A program made the position numbers and the translations under genes. From Methanobacteriaceae archaeon UBA349 (GTDB taxonomy: Archaea > Methanobacteriota > Methanobacteria > Methanobacteriales > Methanobacteriaceae), in NCBI GenBank assembly GCA_002509745.1, contig DAWK01000072.1, positions 61,001-79,909 on the forward strand: a DNA stretch of 18,909 nucleotides. The letters are read 5' to 3'. The notes under the pieces are model-generated. The model was not told the origin of the DNA and did no database searches. It worked only from the letters and a program-made list of their open reading frames with translations. How positions within the stretch are numbered: the first letter of the stretch is position 1; every line of letters starts with the position of its first letter. Positions 1 to 7,652 of this stretch are shown here, piece after piece.

Positions 1-224
1 AAAAATCATGGGTACCTCTTGAATCTTTTAACTTCCCTAAAACCACAAAATAATAATTATTTTAAATGTTCTTTTTGTATTTGATTGGATCCTGTTTTTT
101 CTAAAAAAATAACAGTTATATGTGATGGTTCCAGTGCAAAAAAGAATACTTAATAATTAATAATCTAATAATAGATGTTACTAAATTTTTAAATTAATTA
201 ATTAAACTTTGATATGGAGTAAAC

Positions 225-610
225 ATGTTTTTAGATAATAAAATTCTTGATAAGGTTGCAGATTTGATTTGTGGAGATAAATTAGCAGCAGAACTTTGTG
301 ATGATGACGATTCAGACTGTCCATGTTATAGGAAAGGTAGAGACTTACCAAAATTTTTAATGATGCTGGACTTGATTGTCCTTCATTTGGAAATGATACT
401 CGTAAATGGTGGACATTAGATTGTTTAGAAGAATACAATAATGATTCCCCTTCAATAGATAAAGTTTTATTAAGATTGGGACATCCGAAAGAATACTACG
501 ATCCGAGAATCCATAGTGAAGTTCTTAAGCGTTTGAATGAATTATTATCTCTTGAAGGCTATAAAATCATTTTAAATGGTACTGAACCTGAATTAGCTGA
601 TGTAAATTAA
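225..610 (+). pseudogene. Frameshifted small helical-domain protein (unknown function)
   Basis: Two frames together make one plausible product of about 128 residues. Frame one runs from ATG 225, with GGAG at 216-219, through about residue 41 (DCPCYRKGRDL). The -1 frame is open from 341 to TAA 608-610 and continues with LTKIFNDAGLDCPSF, then a region containing WWTLDCLEEYN, LLRLGHPKEYY, LKRLNELLSLEGYKI and NGTEPEL. The switch must fall between 341 and about 360, at the homopolymers AAAA (350-353) and TTTTT (354-358). Without it, translation stops at 417-419 after 64 aa. The pattern YRxGxxL...W...L...LLRLxxPxEY...LN..L..EG recalls, from memory only, a small N-terminal module fused to diverse effector domains in bacterial proteins, some possibly defence-related. 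No effector domain follows here, so this may be a decaying remnant. A sequencing error in the homopolymer is equally possible. Function not assigned. Confidence 0.6.
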
Positions 611-1237
611 AATAATATGTCTTGAAATTATAAGATTAAAGTAGTATCGTTTATGAATTTTTGAACTTTCTAATATTCCCAAAAAAAAATCTTCTAATAT
701 TATCTTAATATTACTACTAGATTTAATCTATTTTCAACATGTTATTGGTAAAAACTAAAAAAATTAGGTAAATATGTTGCTACCCCTATATGATGTTGAT
801 TAAATACTAATGTTTTGAATGCTTATTTTAGGTTAAAATTTACTAAAAATAATTAGATTTAACTTCGCTAAACTTCTATATTACGAACTTAAAGTTTTCA
901 TCCCTAAAATCAGCAATTTACTAAGTAAATATTTTAATTTTTAAGTATTTTTATTTAAAAAACAATTATTCGTAAAAAAATTAGCACAAATATAAAAAAA
1001 ATCATCAGGTATTATAAACTATAAAAATAGTAATAAAAATTATACAAAAAATAAGATACCATATCACAAAAACAATAATTAACAAAATTAATAATTAAAC
1101 AAAATAAAATCTTAAAAAAACAGGTCAAAACTAAAAATATAAAAGAATTAAAATTATAATTATTCAAATTAAATAATTCACAAATAGAAAAAAATTCTTA
1201 TTATGAATATTGTAAATAGAAAATTATAAGTTTAAAT
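611..1237. other. AT-rich convergent intergenic region
   Basis: No convincing coding sequence on either strand. The region lies between the ends of two convergent genes. From about 950 to 1200 the plus strand is strikingly A-rich with repeated A runs of six to eight, so a minus-strand transcript reading through from the TRAM gene would be U-rich. No tRNA, CRISPR repeat or clear terminal repeat was recognised. Confidence 0.6.
1188..1194 (-). terminator. Oligo-T terminator candidate of the TRAM gene
   Basis: On the minus strand this is a run of seven T residues 44 nt after the TRAM stop codon. Further T runs follow downstream, for example near 993-1000. Archaeal intrinsic termination can be driven by oligo-U tracts without a strong hairpin. 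Assignment is by position and composition only. Confidence 0.35.
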
Positions 1238-1462
1238 TTATTCTACTATTTCAGCGAAGGCAAAGTTCCTTCTAGTAGCGTTAATTCTAATTTTTACTTC
1301 ATCGCCAACTTTAGCGCCTGAAACAAAAATCACAAAACCTTCAATACGGGTTATTCCGTCTCCGTCTCTTCCCATATCTTCAATTTTAACATCATATTCG
1401 TCTCCTTCATTAATAGGAGAAGAATTACCTTTATTGTCATTACCGTAATTATTTCCAAACAA
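1238..1462 (-). CDS. Small TRAM-domain protein (probable RNA-binding/RNA chaperone)
   Basis: A 74-residue protein consisting of a short polar N-terminus (about 20 residues rich in N, G and S) followed by one TRAM domain. The domain starts at [15 protein letters not shown] and includes [21 protein letters not shown] and the basic stretch [12 protein letters not shown] is an OB-like RNA-binding fold; stand-alone archaeal TRAM proteins are reported to act as cold-shock-like RNA chaperones, so that role is inferred here. The reading frame extends to a TTG at 1477, but the TTG at 1462-1460 is preferred. It is preceded, after a 5-nt gap, by GGATGTGA (1475-1468), a 7/8 match to GGAGGTGA, and gives the usual family start MFGNNY. 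It is a single-gene transcript with a TATA box and a dyad upstream. Confidence 0.85.
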   Translation of the reverse strand: MFGNNYGNDNKGNSSPINEGDEYDVKIEDMGRDGDGITRIEGFVIFVSGAKVGDEVKIRINATRRNFAFAEIVE

Positions 1463-1478
1463 ATTTTTCACATCCAAT

Positions 1479-1500
1479 ATTAGTCAACTTAATGACTAAT
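1479..1500. promoter_or_regulatory. Perfect 8+8 bp dyad, operator candidate of the TRAM gene
   Basis: ATTAGTCA, a 6-nt spacer, then TGACTAAT. The arms are exact reverse complements. The dyad lies 16 nt upstream of the preferred TRAM start, and its distal edge coincides with the transcription start expected about 26 nt from the TATA box at 1519-1528. A repressor bound there could block initiation. Regulator not identified; a hairpin in the 5' UTR is the alternative. Confidence 0.45.
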
Positions 1501-1518
1501 AAAACTGTGTTTGATGCA

Positions 1519-1528
1519 CTATATATAG
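1519..1528 (-). promoter_or_regulatory. TATA box of the TRAM gene
   Basis: CTATATATAG reads the same on both strands. On the minus strand it would place the transcription start near 1498, giving a 5' UTR of about 36 nt that contains the dyad and the Shine-Dalgarno sequence. Based on sequence resemblance and spacing only. Confidence 0.5.
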
Positions 1529-1680
1529 TTATGGTGAGAATTCTTAAAAATAAAGTAATAATAAAATCGAGTGCCACTAATATAACAGAACAATTTCTCA
1601 AATCTTGATTAAAGTAAAATCAACATTAATACAAAAAAATAGAAAATAACATTAAGTCTCAAAAACAAAAATATAAAATG

Positions 1681-1688
1681 TATTTATA
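1681..1688 (+). promoter_or_regulatory. TATA box of the DUF2193 gene
   Basis: TATTTATA preceded by an A-rich stretch that could be a BRE. It lies about 45 nt before the start codon, so transcription would begin near 1711, leaving room for the strong ribosome binding site GAAGGTGAT at 1718-1726. Confidence 0.5.
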
Positions 1689-1729
1689 CGACCAAAAATA
1701 TCTTAAAATTTTATCCTGAAGGTGATTTA

Positions 1730-3229
1730 ATGTCAGAGGTATATGAAAAAATGGTTAAAGAAGCAGTATCTGCACAAAGAGCAGATGTTGACACTGTAAA
1801 ATCAAAGAGGGGGTCAAAATTCCATATAAAAGACACCAAGGCCTACTTTGATGTAGTACAAAAAATGAAAGCAGTTGGTAATCAAAGTAAATCCGTAATA
1901 GATTTACATGTGGACTCTGTTACATCCCATTACAACATTTTAACCAGCTTAACAGATACCATACGGCCTGAAGATGATCCTTTTGTAGAACATTATCAGA
2001 CCCCGGTAATTCTAGAAATATTAAGAGATGAAGACCCTGAATTTGAAAAAAGCATGAATAAATTTATTGATGCAATTTCCAAAGCAGAAGCTTTAGTTGG
2101 ACGAGAAGTAGTACGTAGATACGGCGGATTCTATGGACCAACATGTGTAGTCGATTTTGCCTTGATTCCAGGAAGTACTAGTAATGTGGTAAATCAAATA
2201 TTAAAAACTACAGATATGCCAGAAGCCCATAAACAGGCCATATTATCTGCAAAATCCTGGGGAATGAATACCTCTTATGGAATAGGAGAAGTATTTGGTA
2301 GTGAAGTTGAAAAAGGCTCTACTGTAAGCCAGGCCGTGGAAAAAGAAATAGAAATGGTCAAATACATCTATCAAGAACCCGTTGATGCCCAGGCCAAATT
2401 AATGGACTCATTAGGCCACACTTCATTTGATGTTAGGACCTATATGTCCCAGTACCGGCAAAAAATGGAAAAAACTATAAAAAATGCCGTGGATGATGAT
2501 GTGCATTATGCAAATATACTAACTGTGCCGGCCTACTGTGTAGGAGATATTTCACACCATATTGCCCAGTCCACATTTAATATGTGTAAAGACGATATGA
2601 CCATGGCCATAATTGAAGCTACCACTGATGTTATGGATCAAACATTAAACAACGCATTGCCTAATTTTAAAAGTGAATATGAAATATTATCACTGGCCAC
2701 TGGTTCATCAGCATGTGCAGTAGAGTACATTCTAGAATTAGACGGTTTTAATGCACCTATGGTGGTTGATCTGTTAACCAAAAGATTCCATAACTTTGTA
2801 CAGCTCAAACCAGACCGTGGAGCAGCAGCCGAGCTTCATAACTGTGATTTCATGGATATGATATATCGAGGTTGGGGCCATCTGGATAAAGCTAGAAGAG
2901 TTAAAAACGGTTCTCAAGGGCCATTGAAACCTAAAATTGCTGGATTTGAAGTTGATTTAAGTCCGGTAGATAAGAATGAAGTTGTTATGAATCCACAGAG
3001 ATACACATATCCTGCTTGCGCTATAACAGTCCGATACTCATCATTAATGAGATTAGCTGATTATCCATGTTTATTAACCAGTGAACCGGTCACGGCCACA
3101 TTAATGACCAATATTATAGCTCTTCACAAGGAAAATGCTGCATCCCCAGCTAGAACTTGTAAAAACTGTGCAGCCGCATCATTAGTGGACTTTAGACACT
3201 CCCACTGCCAATGGAAAGAATCGGTGTAA
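1730..3229 (+). CDS. DUF2193 family protein (methanogen protein of unknown function)
   Basis: A 499-residue soluble protein with no signal peptide or membrane helix. I recognise it as DUF2193, a family known mainly from methanogens with no established function. The ATG start at 1730 follows GAAGGTGAT (1718-1726) with 3-nt spacing, an almost ideal site. It has ten cysteines (139, 270, 286, 329, 372, 430, 447, 477, 480, 493). The C-terminal set C477-x2-C480-x12-C493, with H490 and H492 nearby, looks like a metal or cluster site. Other marked segments are RRYGGFYGPTCVVDFALIPG (129-148), VPAYCVGDISHH (266-277) and the stretch around YPACAITVRY (427-436). The codons GCC and CCG are used freely and the gene looks well conserved and expressed. 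A zinc-ribbon-like DUF2180 gene and an aquaporin follow on the same strand. A redox or metal-dependent role is inference only. Confidence 0.75.
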   Translation: MSEVYEKMVKEAVSAQRADVDTVKSKRGSKFHIKDTKAYFDVVQKMKAVGNQSKSVIDLHVDSVTSHYNILTSLTDTIRPEDDPFVEHYQTPVILEILRDEDPEFEKSMNKFIDAISKAEALVGREVVRRYGGFYGPTCVVDFALIPGSTSNVVNQILKTTDMPEAHKQAILSAKSWGMNTSYGIGEVFGSEVEKGSTVSQAVEKEIEMVKYIYQEPVDAQAKLMDSLGHTSFDVRTYMSQYRQKMEKTIKNAVDDDVHYANILTVPAYCVGDISHHIAQSTFNMCKDDMTMAIIEATTDVMDQTLNNALPNFKSEYEILSLATGSSACAVEYILELDGFNAPMVVDLLTKRFHNFVQLKPDRGAAAELHNCDFMDMIYRGWGHLDKARRVKNGSQGPLKPKIAGFEVDLSPVDKNEVVMNPQRYTYPACAITVRYSSLMRLADYPCLLTSEPVTATLMTNIIALHKENAASPARTCKNCAAASLVDFRHSHCQWKESV

Positions 3230-3244
3230 TTTCAATCCATTAAA

Positions 3245-3273
3245 TTAATTCATAAATTTATTTTTTGAATTAA
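3245..3273 (+). repeat. Inverted repeat after the DUF2193 stop codon
   Basis: TTAATTCA and TGAATTAA are exact 8-bp arms separated by 13 nt that include a T6 run (3261-3266, overlapping the second arm by one base). It starts 16 nt after the DUF2193 stop. It could be a terminator or attenuator limiting readthrough into the DUF2180-aquaporin pair. AT-only arms make chance occurrence possible. Confidence 0.35.
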
Positions 3274-3313
3274 AAATAATTTTAGAAAATTAAATTAATT
3301 TGGGGTGAATAAA

Positions 3314-3526
3314 ATGAAATGTTATATCTGTGCAGAAGAAGGAAAAGATAGTGATGCTGTGGCCATTTGCATTGTTTGTGGAATGGGTTTGTGCATGAAA
3401 CATTCTATAAGAGAAGAAACTGAAGTATGGTCCGGGGGTTATCCATTTCCCGCTGAAAAAATGGATAAAACCTTGCCAAGAATTTTATGCCGTTATTGTT
3501 ACGGGGCACTTAAAGAGGGATCTTAA
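3314..3526 (+). CDS. DUF2180-like small zinc-binding protein
   Basis: A 70-residue protein with seven cysteines and a histidine in zinc-ligand spacing: C3-x2-C6, C19-x2-C22, C27-x2-H30 and C59-x2-C62. This is enough for two zinc sites of a cross-braced, B-box-like small fold. I assign it to DUF2180, an archaeal family of unknown function. The frame opens at GTG 3305, but that codon lies inside the ribosome binding site GGGGTGA (3302-3308); ATG 3314 with 5-nt spacing is the better start. The stop TAA (3524-3526) shares its last base with the ATG of the aquaporin, so the two are translationally coupled. It might regulate or assist its neighbours as an adaptor, but nothing in the sequence shows this directly. 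Confidence 0.75.
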   Translation: MKCYICAEEGKDSDAVAICIVCGMGLCMKHSIREETEVWSGGYPFPAEKMDKTLPRILCRYCYGALKEGS

Positions 3527-4275
3527 TGGTTTCCATAGCAAAAAGATCACTGGCGGAGTTTATTGGAACATTCTTTTTAGTTTTTTTTGGAGCAGGAGCT
3601 GCAGTAATTACTTTAATGATTAGTAAGGGTCAAACACCCCCTAACAGCTTTAATATAGGTATTGGTACTTTAGGTGGTTTTGCAGATTGGTTAGCCATAG
3701 GTTTAGCATTTGGTTTAGCAATAATGGCCAGTATTTACGCTTTTGGAAGAATATCTGGTTGTCATATAAACCCCGCAGTCACCTTGGGATTATGGTCTAT
3801 AAAGAAATTCCCTTCCCGTGATGTAGGACCTTATATAGCTGCCCAGTTAGCAGGGGCCAGCGTGGCCAGTATATTATTCGCATCCATAGTAGGAATGAGT
3901 GCTGTTACCGTAGGTGGTTTAGGAGCTACAGCCCCGTTTCCTGGAATCGGGTATGTTCCAGCCATAATTGCTGAGGCTATAGGTACATTTCTGTTGATGA
4001 TCACCATTATGGGTGTAGCGGTGGATAGAAAAGCCCCGTCAGGATTTGCAGGCATAATAATCGGATTAACCGTAGCGGGAATTATTACTACTCTGGGAAA
4101 TATAACTGGAGCATCAATAAATCCCGCCCGAACATTTGGGCCTTATTTAGGCGATTTGATATTTGGTGGGGCTAATTTATGGTATTATTTCCCTATTTAT
4201 GTGATAGGGCCCGTAATTGGTGCCATATTAGCAGCTTTTACTTATCAATACCTGTACAGTGACTTGGAAAACTAA
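3526..4275 (+). CDS. aqpM: AqpM-type aquaporin
   Basis: A 249-residue MIP-family channel with six membrane helices and two half-helices carrying the NPA motifs, in GCHINPAVTLG (NPA at 82-84) and GASINPARTFGP (NPA at 199-201). The selectivity-filter arginine is R202. Using the numbering I recall for AqpM, the other filter positions are F62, I187 and A196. AqpM as I remember it has Ser at 196, so the pore may differ slightly. AqpM proteins pass water and, weakly, glycerol, and have been proposed to pass CO2 or H2S. The start ATG overlaps the DUF2180 stop (TAATG), with GAGGGA at 3515-3520 as ribosome binding site. An oligo-T signal follows the stop. Its placement at the end of a group of methanogen-specific genes suggests a role tied to their physiology. 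Confidence 0.93.
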   Translation: MVSIAKRSLAEFIGTFFLVFFGAGAAVITLMISKGQTPPNSFNIGIGTLGGFADWLAIGLAFGLAIMASIYAFGRISGCHINPAVTLGLWSIKKFPSRDVGPYIAAQLAGASVASILFASIVGMSAVTVGGLGATAPFPGIGYVPAIIAEAIGTFLLMITIMGVAVDRKAPSGFAGIIIGLTVAGIITTLGNITGASINPARTFGPYLGDLIFGGANLWYYFPIYVIGPVIGAILAAFTYQYLYSDLEN

Positions 4276-4284
4276 TAAATACTT

Positions 4285-4310
4285 TAATTATTTTTTTTAT
4301 TTTATAATTA
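4285..4310 (+). terminator. Terminator of the aquaporin transcript
   Basis: It begins 10 nt after the stop codon. TAATTAT and ATAATTA are 7-bp inverted arms around a loop that includes most of a T8 run (4291-4298). The oligo-T run is the stronger signal for archaeal termination. Confidence 0.5.
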
Positions 4311-4357
4311 TTAGTAACAAATATTAACCAGATAATTGACTTTTTATTAATCTATTA

Positions 4358-4366
4358 TTTATATAA
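4358..4366 (+). promoter_or_regulatory. TATA box candidate of the histidine kinase gene
   Basis: TTTATATAA is a near-consensus archaeal TATA element. Initiation about 26 nt downstream would leave a 5' UTR of about 65 nt before ATG 4454. Confidence 0.45.
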
Positions 4367-4453
4367 CCTTACTAAAATTTAATAATTAATGACATTTTTA
4401 GTAAATTAATTTTATATTAAAAATAAAAATTTTTGCAATCTTGGAGGGAATTT

Positions 4454-6172
4454 ATGGCAATTTTAATAAATAGAGATGGAACGATTTCTTTCAGAAATGC
4501 ATCAATAATATCCCTATTAATTTTAATTATATTTACAATCACCATCCTATTTTTTAGAAATGATACCTATATTAAATCAGCTTTCAGTGACATAATTACC
4601 CCTCTAATAAATTTATTGGCAGTAATTAGTTTGTTATACGCTGCCAAACTTTCAAAAGTATATGGAAAAAGAGTATATTTGGCCTGGTTGATTTTAGGTA
4701 TCGGACAGTTATTTTTTACTCTGGGAGATATCTCATGGGGATATATAGAGCTTTATTTAAATCAAAGTCCTATTTTTTCCATATCGGACATATTTTATTT
4801 AGCATATTATCCATTATTTGTTTTAGGAATATTTTTATTGCCTCGAGCTCATTTTAATAGATTAGATTTATCAAAAATTGTTTTAGATATTTTAGTTGTT
4901 GGAATAACAACAGCTATGTTGTTATGGACATTTCTAATTGTTCCATTATTCACGAATGTGGAAGGAAACCTCCCATCAGCATATTTATTTTTATCTTACG
5001 TTATTTTAGATTTTATGCTATTATTCGCTTTATTAGACTTGATTTATAGCAGAATCAATAGTATAAAAGAAAATACATTATTTTTATTAGCTGCAGGTGT
5101 ATTTTTTCAGATAATTAGTGATATATTTTTTATTTACCAAACAATTCATGGAACTTTTGAATCCGGCAGTTTAATAGATATTGGTTGGATAAGTGGATTT
5201 TTACTTATAGGATTAGCCGGCATACTTCAAATCAATGCATCTATTCAAAAACGAAACGGAAATCCTGATAAATCTAAAAATAAAACTAAAGAAGCAGTAA
5301 TTCGTCCAGAATGGACATCTTATTTGCCATTCATTTGGATAATTTTAGCTTATTTGACTTTCGCCTGGAGTTACCATCAGAAACAGCTAACTAATTTAGA
5401 GACAGTAATATGGGTGGGAACTCTAATTATTGCATTAGTAATCATCAGACAAATAATCTCCTTTAGAGAAATAAGACAGCTTTATAATTCAGCGGAAGAT
5501 GAGATTTTAAAACGAGTTAAAGCAGAAGAAAAAATAAAAGAATCATTAGAAGAAAAAGAAGTGCTTCTTAAAGAAATCCATCACAGAGTCAAAAATAACA
5601 TGCAAATCATATCAAGCATTCTAAGCTTGCAATCACGACAAATTACTGATCCTGAGACCATTAATATCTTTAAAGAAAGTCAAAGCAGAGTAAAATCCAT
5701 GTCCATGATACATGAACGGCTTTATAAATCAGAAAACCTTTCAAGTATTAATTTTGGTGAATACATTAACAGTTTATCCTTAGATCTTTTAGGAACCTAT
5801 GCTTCTAATCCTGACTTAATAGAACTGAATATTAATGCCGAAAAAATTGAAATAAATATTGATACTGTAATTCCTTGTGGCCTGATATTAACCGAACTTG
5901 TTTCAAATGCATTTAAATACGCATTTCCCGAAGAAAGAAAAGGTAAAATAACAATTGATTTCTATAAAGAGAGAGATTTATTTACACTTAAAGTAAGCGA
6001 TAATGGAGTAGGACTTCCCAAGTCATTAGATTATAAGAATACTAAGTCATTAGGCTTATTGCTTGTAAATTCATTAATAAACCAGATTGATGGGGATTTA
6101 ACTCTAGAAACATCTGAGGGAACAACATTTATCATTAAATTTAAGGAAATAACTTACAAAAATAGATCCTAA
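4454..6172 (+). CDS. Membrane sensor histidine kinase (HisKA_2 / HATPase_c)
   Basis: A 572-residue protein. The first 336 residues hold about ten hydrophobic helices, near 17-34, 47-66, 76-93, 110-130, 141-166, 177-199, 207-229, 243-261, 290-307 and 318-336. I cannot name this sensor region. A charged, probably coiled linker (345-372) leads to the phospho-acceptor domain LLKEIHHRVKNNMQ, with the likely phosphorylated H377. The ATPase domain follows with the N box TELVSNAFKYAF (N485), G1 box DNGVG (516-520) and a GLLLVNSL segment (534-541). All key kinase residues are present. The frame extends to TTG 4433, but GGAGG (4443-4447) lies inside that extension and favours ATG 4454. No response regulator gene is adjacent, so it is an orphan kinase. 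There is no PAS domain. It sits alone between the aquaporin terminator and convergent dapL. Confidence 0.88.
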   Translation: MAILINRDGTISFRNASIISLLILIIFTITILFFRNDTYIKSAFSDIITPLINLLAVISLLYAAKLSKVYGKRVYLAWLILGIGQLFFTLGDISWGYIELYLNQSPIFSISDIFYLAYYPLFVLGIFLLPRAHFNRLDLSKIVLDILVVGITTAMLLWTFLIVPLFTNVEGNLPSAYLFLSYVILDFMLLFALLDLIYSRINSIKENTLFLLAAGVFFQIISDIFFIYQTIHGTFESGSLIDIGWISGFLLIGLAGILQINASIQKRNGNPDKSKNKTKEAVIRPEWTSYLPFIWIILAYLTFAWSYHQKQLTNLETVIWVGTLIIALVIIRQIISFREIRQLYNSAEDEILKRVKAEEKIKESLEEKEVLLKEIHHRVKNNMQIISSILSLQSRQITDPETINIFKESQSRVKSMSMIHERLYKSENLSSINFGEYINSLSLDLLGTYASNPDLIELNINAEKIEINIDTVIPCGLILTELVSNAFKYAFPEERKGKITIDFYKERDLFTLKVSDNGVGLPKSLDYKNTKSLGLLLVNSLINQIDGDLTLETSEGTTFIIKFKEITYKNRS

Positions 6173-6190
6173 CACATATTATTCATTTAA

Positions 6191-6209
6191 ATTAATTACA
6201 TTAATTAAT
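6191..6209 (+). terminator. Hairpin after the histidine kinase stop
   Basis: ATTAATTA, loop CAT, TAATTAAT: a perfect 8-bp stem with a 3-nt loop, 18 nt past the stop. It lies in a 138-bp convergent spacer and could act in either direction. AT-only pairing makes it weak. Confidence 0.4.
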
Positions 6210-6279
6210 AGAATTTACAAATAACCTATTTATTGTAATTAAATTTAAAAATAAGTATTTATAAAAAGACTTTTATGAA

Positions 6280-6300
6280 CCTTTTAATTTTTAAAATAGG
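6280..6300 (-). terminator. Terminator candidate of dapL
   Basis: On the minus strand CC, a TA bulge, TTTTAA, a 3-nt loop and TTAAAAGG form a stem 10 nt after the dapL stop. A T5 run follows (plus strand A5 at 6264-6268). This would end the long minus-strand cluster. Confidence 0.4.
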
Positions 6301-6310
6301 AAAAGAAAAT

Positions 6311-7546
6311 TTAGATGGATAATTTTGAGATCCTATCCATAGCTTCTTTAGTATTTTCCAGAGTATTGAATGCAGTTATACGGAAGTAACCTTCTCCACT
6401 AGGGCCAAATCCTACCCCTGGAGTTCCCACAACATTGGCTTCAGTCAATAGCAAATCAAAGAATCCCCAGGAATCCATACCTTCCGGGGTTTTAACCCAG
6501 ATATAAGGGGAATTTATACCACCATAAACATTTAGGCCAATTTCTATCAAACTTTCCCGAATGATAGCTGCATTTTTCATGTAGTATTCAATTGATTCCG
6601 CGATTTCTTTTTGTCCTTCATTACTGTAAACTGCTTGTGCTGCTTTTTGTATAGGATATGAAACACCATTGAACTTTGTAGTCTGTCTTCTATTCCACAA
6701 GGGATTAATGGCCTGAGCATTGCCTTCTTCATCATATCCCATGAGTTCTTTAGGTACCACAGTATAAGCACATCGGGTCCCCGTGAACCCTGCATTTTTA
6801 GAAAAACTTCTAAATTCTATGGCCACCTCTTTGGCTCCTTCTATTTCATAAATACTATGAGGTATATCATCTTCAGTTATGTAAGATTCATAGGCAGCAT
6901 CAAAGAGAATTATGGCCTTGTTTTTTCGGGCATAGTTTACCCATGTAACCATCTGGTCTTTGTTTAGAGTAGTTCCAGTAGGGTTGTTAGGGAAACACAA
7001 GTAAATCAAATCCACTGGTTCTGATGGTAGTTCCGGCACGAAATCATTTTCCGCTGTGCAAGGGAGATAAACAAGCTTTTGATACCTTCCATCTTCACCC
7101 ATAGGGCCTGTTCTACCAGCCATCACATTAGTTTCCACATAAACTGGGTAAACTGGATCAGTTACAGCCACTATATTATCCAGACCAAATATTTCCTGTA
7201 CGTTACCCGTGTCACACTTGGCACCGTCACTCACAAAAACCTCGTCCTCAGAGAGTTCTATTCCTCTTGGTAGGAAATCATTTTCAATAATATCCTTTAT
7301 TAAAAAAGAATAGCCTTGCTCAGGCCCATAACCCATAAAAGTCTCACTCTGGCCCATTTCATCCACTGCTTTATGGAATTCTTTAATAACTGCTTGGGGC
7401 AAAGGCCTAGTGACATCCCCTATCCCCATACGAATAATAGGTGCATCTGGATTTTCTTCCTGGAATTTATTCACTTTTTGATTGATTTCAGCGAATATAT
7501 AGCTGCTTTTAAGCAATAAATAGTTTTCATTTATTTTTACTGGCAT
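6311..7546 (-). CDS. dapL: LL-diaminopimelate aminotransferase
   Basis: A 411-residue fold type I PLP aminotransferase. It converts L-tetrahydrodipicolinate and glutamate to LL-diaminopimelate and 2-oxoglutarate, bypassing the succinylase and acetylase branches of lysine synthesis. Lysine is also a component of pseudomurein in this order. Visible features: the N-terminal [15 protein letters not shown] region, [13 protein letters not shown] (38-50), [10 protein letters not shown] (106-115), FPNNPTGT (185-192), the PLP-nitrogen aspartate in FDAAY (D216), and the Schiff-base lysine in [12 protein letters not shown] (K250). The length is typical. ATG 7546 is preceded by GTGGT, a modest ribosome binding site. 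It is the last gene of the minus-strand cluster, 105 bp after gltX. The order matches MTH51-MTH52, where the MTH52 enzyme has been characterised as DapL. Confidence 0.95.
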   Translation of the reverse strand: MPVKINENYLLLKSSYIFAEINQKVNKFQEENPDAPIIRMGIGDVTRPLPQAVIKEFHKAVDEMGQSETFMGYGPEQGYSFLIKDIIENDFLPRGIELSEDEVFVSDGAKCDTGNVQEIFGLDNIVAVTDPVYPVYVETNVMAGRTGPMGEDGRYQKLVYLPCTAENDFVPELPSEPVDLIYLCFPNNPTGTTLNKDQMVTWVNYARKNKAIILFDAAYESYITEDDIPHSIYEIEGAKEVAIEFRSFSKNAGFTGTRCAYTVVPKELMGYDEEGNAQAINPLWNRRQTTKFNGVSYPIQKAAQAVYSNEGQKEIAESIEYYMKNAAIIRESLIEIGLNVYGGINSPYIWVKTPEGMDSWGFFDLLLTEANVVGTPGVGFGPSGEGYFRITAFNTLENTKEAMDRISKLSI

Positions 7547-7634
7547 AATACCACATTATCCTTTTTAATATTATTTTAGTGAATTTAATGATAAATTACA
7601 TGAAAATTTAAATATTTTATTTTAAATTAATATC

Positions 7635-7652
7635 ATTTCATAAATATGAAAT
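7635..7652 (-). repeat. Stem-loop at the gltX stop codon
   Basis: ATTTCAT, 4-nt loop, ATGAAAT: a perfect 7-bp stem whose first base, read on the minus strand, is the last base of the gltX stop codon. It may be a 3'-end or processing structure between gltX and dapL. No long T run follows directly. Confidence 0.35.

Noticed and set aside
7..19. Start of a minus-strand gene at the left edge (ATG 9-7 behind AGAGGT)
   Set aside because: Only three codons lie inside the window; a ribosome-site match alone is not enough to call a gene.
341..360. Programmed -1 frameshift site at AAAATTTTT in the 225-610 gene
   Set aside because: The bases do not form a proper X XXY YYZ slippery heptamer in the starting frame, and no downstream stimulatory structure was evident. 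A homopolymer indel is simpler.
1605..1623. TTGATT/AATCAA inverted repeat upstream of the DUF2193 promoter
   Set aside because: Six-bp AT-rich arms with a 7-nt spacer are common by chance here, and the position is far from the predicted TATA box.
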